Shown: piece by piece, positions 16,479 through 23,236 of the stretch | How the letters are laid out: each line of letters opens with the position of its first letter | How positions within the stretch are numbered: the first letter of the stretch is position 1 | Virus record (IMG/VR): IMGVR_UViG_3300006751_000022 | Coordinates: 1-47,363 of that record | Length of the DNA: 47,363 nucleotides | Source of the DNA: a virus | Strand: one strand, 5' to 3' | Program-made: the position numbers and the translations under genes | Notes under the pieces: model-generated | What the model saw: the letters and a program-made list of their open reading frames with translations, nothing else | Databases searched by the model: none | What the model was told of the DNA's origin: nothing

Positions 16479-16763
16479 ATGAACGAACAAACAAGTAAAA
16501 TTTTGGAACTTGCGGATTCTCTGAATCCAGAGAAGAACAAGGAAACACACATGAAGGAATACATCACTTCAGTTAAAGCTTTAGAAGATGCCATGGAGCC
16601 CTTTAAGGAGCAGAAGCGTGACCTTCGAAAAGAATATGACGATAATGGCTGGCTTAACAAAGAAGAACAGCGTATGGTCACCCGGGCATATCGACTGCTC
16701 AAAGACGACATTGACATCGGAGAGCTTATCGATATGTACGATGCATTGCGAGGTTCTAAATGA
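16479..16763 (+). CDS. Helical protein, coiled-coil, unknown
   Basis: A 94-aa protein. Start ATG 16479 has CGGAGG upstream and follows the promoter. It is highly charged and helical: a central coiled coil (about 25-55, A-L-E-D-A-M-E-P-F-K-E-Q-K-R) followed by a second helix pair. The layout loosely recalls the DNA-binding GapR/DUF2312 fold (coiled coil plus C-terminal helices), but I cannot confirm this. The stop overlaps the next start (ATGA). Confidence 0.7.
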   Translation: MNEQTSKILELADSLNPEKNKETHMKEYITSVKALEDAMEPFKEQKRDLRKEYDDNGWLNKEEQRMVTRAYRLLKDDIDIGELIDMYDALRGSK

Positions 16764-17119
16764 TATTGGGATTATTGCTTGCCTGTGGGGAACAGGTCAC
16801 AAGCCCCGAGCCCCTCTATTTGACAGAGGAGTATTATGACTGGACATGTCATGACTACGAAGACAGGTCAGAAATTATAGTTAGCACCAACACATGTGAA
16901 GATCACGAAACAGGCCTTTATTGGCTTATTGCCGAGTCACACCTTGTTGCTGGCGGGGGTTTTAAACGAAAGTTAGACAAAGCCCCCAATTGGGAAATTG
17001 ACTGTCTGTATGAGACAAAGCTTCCACTTCTTGATGATTATTGTATTGAAGTGGGGGGTGTCACATTGACAGCCTACGTCGAACCAGCCACTTGGTCTGG
17101 TGCATTATTTGGAGATTAA
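16760..17119 (+). CDS. Putative lipoprotein
   Basis: A 119-aa protein. A very short signal with lipobox L-L-A-C (C9) opens it, followed by E-Q-V-T-S. The remainder is acidic, contains six more Cys that could form disulfides in the periplasm (for example C30 with C45), and is Trp/Tyr rich. It lacks the usual positive N-region, so export is probable but not certain. It is coupled to the upstream gene by ATGA. Phage lipoproteins often act in superinfection exclusion. Confidence 0.55.
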   Translation: MILGLLLACGEQVTSPEPLYLTEEYYDWTCHDYEDRSEIIVSTNTCEDHETGLYWLIAESHLVAGGGFKRKLDKAPNWEIDCLYETKLPLLDDYCIEVGGVTLTAYVEPATWSGALFGD

Positions 17120-17120
17120 A

Positions 17121-17555
17121 ATGGAAGTTAAAATTAAAAAACTGCATCCAGATGCTATAATACCATCATATGCCAAGCATGGAGATGCTGGTATGGATAT
17201 GTATGCCGCTTCTCAAGGGACAGCAGACAAGTATGGCAACATGGTATATCACACAGGCATTGCAATGGAGATTCCTTCTGGCTATGTTGGATTGATATAT
17301 CCAAGATCATCTGTGTCAAAAACACCCCACTCACTAAGAAATCATGTTGGCGTTGTTGATAGTGGCTATCGCGGAGAAATTATATTTAAGTTTGGCTGGG
17401 TCGAATCTAGCTCACTTGATACACAAGTTTACGATGCTGGTGATCGCATCGGACAAATTATTATTATGCCCTACCCAAGAGTGGAGTTTGTCGAGGTTGA
17501 TCGATTATCCGATTCCGACCGAGGTGACGGCGGGTTTGGGAGTACAGGCCAATGA
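17121..17555 (+). CDS. dut: dUTP diphosphatase (trimeric dUTPase)
   Basis: A 144-aa protein. Start ATG 17121 has GGAG upstream. All five dUTPase motifs appear in order: G-D-A-G-M-D-M-Y-A, P-R-S-S-V-S-K, V-V-D-S-G-Y-R-G-E-I, G-D-R-I-G-Q-I-I-I and a C-terminal G-D-G-G-F-G-S-T-G-Q. It hydrolyses dUTP to dUMP, keeping uracil out of DNA and feeding ThyX. The length is standard for the trimeric family. The gene overlaps the lipoprotein-like gene only at its ribosome-binding site and ends with an ATGA junction. Confidence 0.95.
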   Translation: MEVKIKKLHPDAIIPSYAKHGDAGMDMYAASQGTADKYGNMVYHTGIAMEIPSGYVGLIYPRSSVSKTPHSLRNHVGVVDSGYRGEIIFKFGWVESSSLDTQVYDAGDRIGQIIIMPYPRVEFVEVDRLSDSDRGDGGFGSTGQ

Positions 17556-17821
17556 ATAGGCAACAAAGAAGAGAGCATGCCAGACAGCAAAAAAAACTAA
17601 AGGAAAAGCCAGAGCTTGAGCAAAAGTTGGGGTTGTTTGATAAAATGCCAGACCATTGTCTTGCTTGTCTTAAAGATTTTGACAAGAAAGATAAGACAAT
17701 GGTCACTTCTTGGTCTGTAGTGGTTAGAGAGAAGGAAGGAATTGTCCGCCTCTATTGTCCAGACTGTTGGCAGAAGGCCAAAGATGTCGTGGAGGTATTG
17801 AAAAATGAGAATACTGATTGA
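17552..17821 (+). CDS. Small zinc-ribbon-like protein
   Basis: An 89-aa protein. The basic N-terminus (R-Q-Q-R-R-E-H-A-R-Q-Q-K-K) is followed by C-L-A-C and, about 28 residues later, C-P-D-C, a four-cysteine zinc-ribbon arrangement. It is coupled to dut by ATGA. A nucleic-acid-binding role is plausible from the basic arm and zinc site but is not shown. Confidence 0.65.
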   Translation: MNRQQRREHARQQKKLKEKPELEQKLGLFDKMPDHCLACLKDFDKKDKTMVTSWSVVVREKEGIVRLYCPDCWQKAKDVVEVLKNENTD

Positions 17822-17966
17822 ATCTCACAAGGGAGACTTCAAACAGCAGGGGTGGTATATAAAAGAGAATGATACTGGCTTCTGGGCATGCCTAAGTCCT
17901 GACTCAGATGTAGAATTTAAATTCCCATGGAATTTGTTTTCATTTAATAAATTGGAGGAAAAATGA
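17805..17966 (+). CDS. 53-aa protein, unknown
   Basis: ATG 17805 lies inside the previous gene, with GGAGG ten bases upstream, and the stop overlaps the next start (ATGA at 17963). The product starts M-R-I-L-I-E-S-H-K-G-D-F and is aromatic-rich (W-Y-I-K, F-W-A-C, F-P-W-N-L-F). No homologue is recognised. Coupling on both sides is the main evidence. Confidence 0.5.
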   Translation: MRILIESHKGDFKQQGWYIKENDTGFWACLSPDSDVEFKFPWNLFSFNKLEEK

Positions 17967-18151
17967 TTGAAGACGCACCAAAACACAACCCACAAAAGAA
18001 AGTGTGGGAGAATGCAGGTATTTTTGATACCTATCACGAGGCCAGAGCAAAGGCTGAATTGATGAAGTCGGAGACCAAGATCCGTCGTTGTGGTCCCGCT
18101 GGCACAAAATTTAAAATTAAACGAGTTGTGAAGATGCTGGGGGATGGATGA
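17963..18151 (+). CDS. Small basic protein, unknown
   Basis: A 62-aa protein. GGAGG lies directly upstream of ATG 17963. It is basic at its C-terminus (F-K-I-K-R-V-V-K-M), with an E-A-R-A-K-A-E-L helix in the middle. The stop overlaps the start of the IMPDH/GMPR-family gene (ATGA), so it is in the same operon. Function unknown. Confidence 0.55.
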   Translation: MIEDAPKHNPQKKVWENAGIFDTYHEARAKAELMKSETKIRRCGPAGTKFKIKRVVKMLGDG

Positions 18152-19152
18152 GATCAACAGTTACGTTTGATGATGTTCTTATAGTCCCTCAGTATTCGGA
18201 GATAGTTAGTAGAAAATCAATTGATATTGCCAGCATCCTATCTCCCAATGTGGTTTTAGATTTGCCTATCTTTGGAGCGCCAATGGATACTGTTACGGAT
18301 CCCTTTATGCTAAACACAATGAACAGCCACGGCGCTTGTGGGATAATGCATAGATATAACTCAATCTATGAGCAAGTATCATCGATAAAGAGAGTTACTG
18401 GAACAAAAGCAGCAGCCATTGGTGTGACTGGGGATTATCTAAATAGGGCAATCAAGCTGGTTGAGTCTGGCGTCGAGATCATTTGTGTCGATGTGGCTCA
18501 TGGTCACCATGCACTTGTCCGTCATGCGATAAAGACACTGAGAAACACATTGGGGTATGATTTACACATCATGGCTGGCAACGTGGCAACCCTTGAAGCC
18601 TTTAATGATTTGTCTGACTGGGGCGCCAATTCTATTAGAGTTGGAATCGGCGGAGGGTCAATATGTTCTACCCGAATCCAAACTGGCCATGGCATCCCCA
18701 CTTTGCAGTCTATTATTGACTGTTCTTTATCAGATAGACCAGCGAAATTAATAGCCGACGGTGGCCTTAAAAGTTCTGGGGACATGGTAAAGGCCATCGC
18801 CGCCGGCGCTGATTTTGTTATGGCTGGCTCCTTGTTGGCTGGAACGCTTGAGTCTCCCGGAGAGACAACCTTGATCAATGGATCAACTTATAAAAAGTAC
18901 CGTGGCATGGCTTCCATTGAAGCCCAAATCGATTGGAGGGGGCACTCTTCTTCTGAAGAAGGTGTTTCACATATGATGCCTTATAAGGGGTCTGTAAAAA
19001 AGATTTTAAAAGAGCTAGAAGCTGGAATTAGAAGTGGCTTTTCATATAGCGGCGCACTAAATATTGTAGACTTTCAAGCGAAAGCTAAATTTGTAAAACA
19101 AAGCTCGGCTGGCTTATATGAAAGCCGAACCCACATCAAGGATCGCTTTTAA
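18148..19152 (+). CDS. IMP dehydrogenase / GMP reductase family enzyme
   Basis: A 334-aa TIM-barrel protein. It opens with T-F-D-D-V-L-I-V-P and has the A-P-M-D-T-V-T motif. The catalytic cysteine loop is G-G-G-S-I-C-S-T-R at about 168-176, followed by G-x-G-I-P-T-L. A-D-G-G, M-A-G-S-L-L-A-G and Y-R-G-M-A-S complete the IMP phosphate site. CBS domains are absent and the length equals GMP reductase, yet the C-terminal M-P-Y-K-G-S-V and S-A-G-L-Y-E-S read more like IMPDH. The R-Y flap dyad of IMPDH is missing. It therefore either makes XMP for GTP synthesis or recycles GMP to IMP. It starts within the previous stop and ends overlapping the next start. Confidence 0.88.
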   Translation: MRSTVTFDDVLIVPQYSEIVSRKSIDIASILSPNVVLDLPIFGAPMDTVTDPFMLNTMNSHGACGIMHRYNSIYEQVSSIKRVTGTKAAAIGVTGDYLNRAIKLVESGVEIICVDVAHGHHALVRHAIKTLRNTLGYDLHIMAGNVATLEAFNDLSDWGANSIRVGIGGGSICSTRIQTGHGIPTLQSIIDCSLSDRPAKLIADGGLKSSGDMVKAIAAGADFVMAGSLLAGTLESPGETTLINGSTYKKYRGMASIEAQIDWRGHSSSEEGVSHMMPYKGSVKKILKELEAGIRSGFSYSGALNIVDFQAKAKFVKQSSAGLYESRTHIKDRF

Positions 19153-19478
19153 TGAACAAGGTCAAGAAAAACAAAAAGATAGTTTTCGACGACACAGATA
19201 TCAGGCATGCCAAGTTGAAGATAAGACTCCAACACGACGGCCTTTCACAGGCCGAATTTTTTAGAGCTTTTGTTACAGCTTACATTGAAAAGGACAGGGA
19301 TATAATAAAATTTATTAATAAGTACAAATTGGATAATAAGAAACAAAGTAAAAAAGCTATCAAAACAACCCAAAAGGATATCGAATCTGGGTTTGTGAAG
19401 ATGGAGCAGTTCGGAATTGTCGATGGCGAAATCGAGGATATTTTCGATCTTATCGCAAGTGAACACCCAGATTTGTAA
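19152..19478 (+). CDS. Small basic protein, possible ribbon-helix-helix
   Basis: A 108-aa protein coupled to the previous gene by TAATG. The stretch A-K-L-K-I-R-L-Q-H-D-G-L-S-Q-A-E-F-F-R-A-F (about 20-40) has the strand-then-helix spacing of ribbon-helix-helix DNA binders. A long Lys-rich helix follows and then an acidic tail. It could be a regulator; the fold call is tentative. Confidence 0.55.
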   Translation: MNKVKKNKKIVFDDTDIRHAKLKIRLQHDGLSQAEFFRAFVTAYIEKDRDIIKFINKYKLDNKKQSKKAIKTTQKDIESGFVKMEQFGIVDGEIEDIFDLIASEHPDL

Positions 19479-19502
19479 AAAAACCATTTTTTTGGTGTTT
19501 TT
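19477..19502 (+). terminator. Possible weak terminator
   Basis: A7-CCA-T7 followed by GGTG and five Ts, just after the operon's last stop. AT-only stem, so weak evidence. Confidence 0.3.
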
Positions 19503-19555
19503 CTTGTTCTGGAGCATATTTATAGTGAATAAACATTTTAAGGAGTTTATATATT

Positions 19556-20116
19556 ATGGCTAAGAAAAAACTTTTAAGCGAAGCACAAATCCGTCGCTTC
19601 ATGGGTCTTGCAGGCATGAAACCTATGGTTGTCAGCAATGTCATCCAAGAGATGGGAATGTCTTATGAAGCAGAAGAAGACCCAGCAGATATGGAAGCTG
19701 GCGCTCCACCCGCTGCCGAAGACCCCGCTGCTATGGCAGGTGAAATGCCCGGCGATGAAATGCCCGGTGATGAAATGCCCGGAGAGCCAGAAGGCGACAT
19801 GGAAGTTTCTGTCGATGAGAAAGACATTGAAGAATTGGAAATGGCTTTTGACAAGGTGATGTCTGCACTGAAAGGTGAAGAGCCAATGGAAGAGCCAATG
19901 GAAGAACCAATGGAAGAGCCCCCAATGGAGCCTGTCGAAGAACCGCTCGAAGAGCCTGTCGAAGATGAAGAAGCGGCAATGGATGATGAGCTAGCTGAGG
20001 TCAGCCTTCAAATGTCTGAAGAAGAAATTGTTCAAGAAGTTGCCCGCCGTGTAGCCAAAAGAATTCTCAAAGCAAAGCGAGCCAAGAAAGCTTTAGATGA
20101 AGCCCTTGGTAAATAA
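19556..20116 (+). CDS. Acidic repeat protein, possible prohead core/internal protein
   Basis: A 186-aa protein. The N-terminal 35 residues are basic/amphipathic. A Met/Pro/Gly/Glu-rich centre contains three copies of a 15-base unit (G-D-E-M-P-like, 19741-19785) and four or more copies of a 12-base unit (E-E-P-M, about 19879-19930). The C-terminus is a helical basic segment (R-V-A-K-R-I-L-K-A-K-R-A-K-K-A). Long acidic, helical, repeat-bearing proteins of this kind in T4-like phages act as scaffold core proteins, which fits but is inference. No TTGACA promoter is visible upstream, and a strong terminator follows. Confidence 0.6.
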   Translation: MAKKKLLSEAQIRRFMGLAGMKPMVVSNVIQEMGMSYEAEEDPADMEAGAPPAAEDPAAMAGEMPGDEMPGDEMPGEPEGDMEVSVDEKDIEELEMAFDKVMSALKGEEPMEEPMEEPMEEPPMEPVEEPLEEPVEDEEAAMDDELAEVSLQMSEEEIVQEVARRVAKRILKAKRAKKALDEALGK

Positions 20117-20154
20117 TAATTAAAAAAATAAAATTTGTTACACTAAAGAGAGTG

Positions 20155-20183
20155 AAAAAGGCAGGCCATGATCTGCCTTTTTT
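20155..20183 (+). terminator. Rho-independent terminator
   Basis: A5 tract, stem GGCAG/CTGCC (20160-20164 with 20173-20177), 8-nt loop, T6 tract. The A and T tracts extend the stem. Confidence 0.88.
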
Positions 20184-20197
20184 ATTATGGAGGAAAT

Positions 20198-20596
20198 ATG
20201 TTTTGGATGCAAATCTTTTTAGCCTTTACGGTCGGAATGATTGTATGTAAGTTGTTCGGCGGCCTTTTGTCCTTGGGTTATTCGGCTTTTTTGTTTCAAA
20301 AAGTGCATGACGATTCATTGAGAATCATGGGAACTATTTGTCAGGATCTGTCTGAGGTACATCATTTAAAACTTTTGGAACTTCGAAGGATGGGAAAGCC
20401 GGAAGAAGAAATAGAGATCGCCCGAAATGTTTCTAATTATCATTTAAACTCAATTCGAGCCACTATAGTTCGCAATTTCATATCGACTTTTCCCAAAGCC
20501 CAATCTCATATTTTAAGGTTTTCTGATTGGGAATCTGCGATGCAAGAATTAGATAGACTAATTAAGAAAGAGAAACAAAATAAATTTAATAAATAA
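20198..20596 (+). CDS. Membrane-anchored helical protein
   Basis: A 132-aa protein. ATG 20198 with GGAGG is used, since an upstream in-frame ATG lies inside the terminator stem. Residues 4-32 form one or two transmembrane segments (F-L-A-F-T-V-G-M-I-V-C) and the rest is a charged cytosolic helical domain. Function unknown. It lies between the terminator and clpP and may share an mRNA with clpP. Confidence 0.65.
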   Translation: MFWMQIFLAFTVGMIVCKLFGGLLSLGYSAFLFQKVHDDSLRIMGTICQDLSEVHHLKLLELRRMGKPEEEIEIARNVSNYHLNSIRATIVRNFISTFPKAQSHILRFSDWESAMQELDRLIKKEKQNKFNK

Positions 20597-20605
20597 GAGG
20601 GCAAA

Positions 20606-21235
20606 ATGTCTAAAAAAATTAAACTGGAAACCGAAGAGGATTCCGCAAAAGAACAAGATCAGGACGCAGACGAATCGGCAGCAATCGCAGGTTTGCTTTC
20701 AAGCTTAGAAAGGCCTGACATGCGCAGCATGGCCTTGTTTGGAGAAATCGATGAAGAAAAGGCCTCTGACATTTGTGTCGGCCTTCTTCTATTAAGTAAA
20801 AACAGTGATGAAGAGAAGCTTGGTCCCATTAACTTCTATATATCAACTTATGGTGGCAATGCTGATGACATGTTTTCCATAATTGATATGATGGATATTG
20901 CAAAGCGAAATTGTGAAATCCGCACCTACGGCCTTGGAAAGGTTATGTCAGCAGGTGTCCTTTTGTTGGCCAATGGAACACCGGGCAGCCGCTATGTTGG
21001 CAAACATTGCCGGATTATGATTCATTCATGCAATGCAGGATCTGTTGGAGATATTCATAATTTAAAAAATGAAATGGCCGCAATACAACACCAGCAAGAA
21101 CAATACATCAACGCGTTGGTAGAAGTATCATCACTCACCAAGAGGCAGTTGAACCGTCTTCTTGACAGAAAGGTTAATGTTTATTTAACAGCCACTGAGG
21201 CAATTGAGTATGGTATTGCTGATGAAATTATGTAG
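20606..21235 (+). CDS. clpP: ClpP-family serine protease
   Basis: A 209-aa protein. The catalytic triad is S115 (G-K-V-M-S-A-G), H140 (R-I-M-I-H-S) and D187 (L-L-D-R-K). Ser-to-His is 25 residues apart as in E. coli ClpP, and I-S-T-Y-G-G-N supplies the oxyanion-strand glycine pair. An extra acidic N-terminal 35 residues precede the core. ClpP forms the proteolytic barrel of ClpXP/ClpAP, and no Clp ATPase gene is seen here, so it would have to use host unfoldases. In some phages a ClpP-like protein is the prohead protease, which is an alternative reading. ClpS (30374) and a tmRNA (27253) are also encoded. Confidence 0.9.
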   Translation: MSKKIKLETEEDSAKEQDQDADESAAIAGLLSSLERPDMRSMALFGEIDEEKASDICVGLLLLSKNSDEEKLGPINFYISTYGGNADDMFSIIDMMDIAKRNCEIRTYGLGKVMSAGVLLLANGTPGSRYVGKHCRIMIHSCNAGSVGDIHNLKNEMAAIQHQQEQYINALVEVSSLTKRQLNRLLDRKVNVYLTATEAIEYGIADEIM

Positions 21236-21246
21236 GAGATAAATTA

Positions 21247-22167
21247 ATGGCAATTGATAGAGAATTTTACAACGAAGCCTCAGCCGCAAAGCTCGGCTGG
21301 GAACCCGAGTGGTTTGGTGTATCAACACACGACGACAGACTCACCAGAGCTATTCGCAAGTTTCAAAAAGACAACGAACTGACTGCCGATGGCCTCTGTG
21401 GCCCATCTACTTTTCGTAGAATCTGGACCCATCGAGAGTCAAATATAGATGACTATCGACAACCCTATGTTGTCGAGAAAGAAACCTCAGTCATTGTTCA
21501 CAATGGCAAGTTCTTTCCAATTGAATGGCCTCGGGTTGTCCTGTGGTCAGAAAACCCATCCGGCCTCGATGCCAAAGAGGGAACCTATTCTTCTTATGCC
21601 GGCCACCCTGACAGGAAGCCCAGTTTCTTCGTTACACATTGGGACGTATGTCTTAGCAGCAAGTCGTGCCAATCTGTGCTTGCGAAGCGAGGAATCAGCA
21701 TCCACTACATGATTGATAATGATGGTACAATTTACCAAGCATTGGACACCCAACATGCCGCATGGCATGCCGGAGGGCGCAGGTGGAACCATAGCTCCAT
21801 CGGGGTCGAAATAAGTAACGCATTTTCACTGAAGTACCAAAAAACATATATATCTCGGGGGTTCGGAGAGCGCCCAGTAGTCACAGATGCCCGTGTACAT
21901 GGAACCAAATTAAAGCCGCACTTAGGCTTCTATCCGGTACAAATTGAAGCCTTGAAGGCATTGTATAAAGCCATTCACGGAGCTACGGGTATCCCGTTGG
22001 AAACCCCACTCGACAGCAATGGTGATATGTTAACGAAAGTGTCCTCAACTGCGAAAGCAAACAAATTCAAGGGCTTCTTATCGCACTTCCATCTCACCAG
22101 AGGCAAGATCGATTGTGCAGGTCTTGACATCCAAAGGCTTTTAGAGGAGATCAAGAATGATCAATAA
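21247..22167 (+). CDS. Endolysin: peptidoglycan-binding domain plus T7-type N-acetylmuramoyl-L-alanine amidase
   Basis: A 306-aa protein. Residues about 28-60 form a PG_binding_1 domain (A-I-R-K-F-Q-K-D-N, T-A-D-G-L-C-G-P-S-T-F). The amidase_2 domain follows, with H131 (T-H-W-D), I-H-Y-M-I-D at 152-157 and H174 (A-W-H-A-G-G), and zinc ligands H282 and C290 eight residues apart, exactly the spacing in T7 lysozyme. No signal peptide or SAR helix is present, so a holin is needed. The gene's position away from other lysis genes is typical of large phages. It would cut the amide bond between MurNAc and the peptide. Confidence 0.9.
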   Translation: MAIDREFYNEASAAKLGWEPEWFGVSTHDDRLTRAIRKFQKDNELTADGLCGPSTFRRIWTHRESNIDDYRQPYVVEKETSVIVHNGKFFPIEWPRVVLWSENPSGLDAKEGTYSSYAGHPDRKPSFFVTHWDVCLSSKSCQSVLAKRGISIHYMIDNDGTIYQALDTQHAAWHAGGRRWNHSSIGVEISNAFSLKYQKTYISRGFGERPVVTDARVHGTKLKPHLGFYPVQIEALKALYKAIHGATGIPLETPLDSNGDMLTKVSSTAKANKFKGFLSHFHLTRGKIDCAGLDIQRLLEEIKNDQ

Positions 22168-23179
22168 GTTAAGCGAACTAGACAAGCTAATCACAGAAGT
22201 CATGAGTATGAGGGGCGTGGTTGCAGAGAAGGAGATGGCCACAAAAGATATTGACTTCGACCAAGAGGAAAAGCAACTTACAATCAAACTGCCGCAGTTC
22301 CGAATCACAGAGGATTGGGGAACCAAAGAGGGAAGACCCGATGTAATAAAAAAATTCTTTTCCAAAGTTGAAGGGGACACACTTGAGGCCAAAATCAAAT
22401 CTTTGAACGATTTTGTTACCAATTGCGATGAAGAGTCGTGCATTAACGATGTCTCTGCTCCACAAGTTTTAACAAATCTCGTGACACTGGACATCTTGGC
22501 ATCAATCATTCATCAATTCGGCCCTTCGCCTGCTGGCTTCTTGTTCGAAGCATTCTTGGCAGCCCTTGTGAGCGGCACTCAAATCGTTCCTGATAAATCA
22601 ATTTCCACTGAAGACATTATAAATAAAGATGGCCAACCAATAAGCATTAAATTATTAAAGAAGGATGGTTATGTTCACGGCAGCTATAAAGACCTCGCCG
22701 CAGCTTGGACCCAAACCGGCCCAGATAAAGAAAAACCAGTTGTACAGGAAGCCGGAGAAGCATGGGACGGCACAATGAAATATCTTGTTGTCAACAAGTT
22801 GGGCTCCGAAGATGAACTGATCCTTCAGTGGTATCTGTTTCCCGTCACTAAGGTGCTTATGGCCGACATGCTAAAGGCAACAAAGTCCTCCGGCAAAAAA
22901 GGCCGCTATGCCGATATACACGGAACCCAATTCCGAATTAAAAAGGAATACTATAAGCAATTCCCCCTTGCCACGCTAAACATTGGATCACGATCCAATA
23001 TTGTTGAAATAGCCAGACGATACGCAGACAAGCTTGGAGATTCAATGTTTCAAATTTATTCATTGCTTGATTCTCTTGGCAACAACATTAACAACTACTT
23101 CTTAGACCAAGACACCAAAGCAGCGAAACTCGCCGCCGACCAAGCAGAAGATCTCAAAAAAGCAATAGAAAATTATTAA
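22157..23179 (+). CDS. Unknown phage protein, possible PD-(D/E)XK-like fold
   Basis: A 340-aa protein overlapping the endolysin end by 11 bases, with GAGGAGA upstream. The centre reads G-F-L-F-E-A-F-L-A-A-L-V-S-G, then a 25-residue gap, then D-G-Q-P-I-S-I-K-L-L, i.e. helix-E, then D-x5-I-K, similar to the spaced acidic/Lys pattern of PD-(D/E)XK nucleases. Similar helix-strand arrangements also occur in phage structural proteins, so this is a suggestion only. The opening M-I-N-K-L-S-E-L-D-K-L-I-T-E resembles the leader seen at 7295. The C-terminus is helical. Confidence 0.55.
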   Translation: MINKLSELDKLITEVMSMRGVVAEKEMATKDIDFDQEEKQLTIKLPQFRITEDWGTKEGRPDVIKKFFSKVEGDTLEAKIKSLNDFVTNCDEESCINDVSAPQVLTNLVTLDILASIIHQFGPSPAGFLFEAFLAALVSGTQIVPDKSISTEDIINKDGQPISIKLLKKDGYVHGSYKDLAAAWTQTGPDKEKPVVQEAGEAWDGTMKYLVVNKLGSEDELILQWYLFPVTKVLMADMLKATKSSGKKGRYADIHGTQFRIKKEYYKQFPLATLNIGSRSNIVEIARRYADKLGDSMFQIYSLLDSLGNNINNYFLDQDTKAAKLAADQAEDLKKAIENY

Positions 23180-23187
23180 CTTTTTAC

Positions 23188-23215
23188 TTGACAAAACATC
23201 AAAATGTGTTATATT
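23188..23215 (+). promoter_or_regulatory. Sigma70-type promoter for groEL
   Basis: TTGACA (23188-23193), 16-bp spacer, TATATT (23210-23215) with an extended TG. Confidence 0.85.
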
Positions 23216-23236
23216 ATATAAGAACATGGAGGATAA

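Noticed and set aside
16479-16763. Naming this gene a GapR homologue
   Set aside because: Only a coiled coil followed by helices is shared; no diagnostic residues could be checked without an alignment.
20606-21235. Calling the ClpP-like gene the phage prohead protease
   Set aside because: The catalytic spacing and length are those of ClpP proper and no capsid genes lie nearby; kept only as an alternative.
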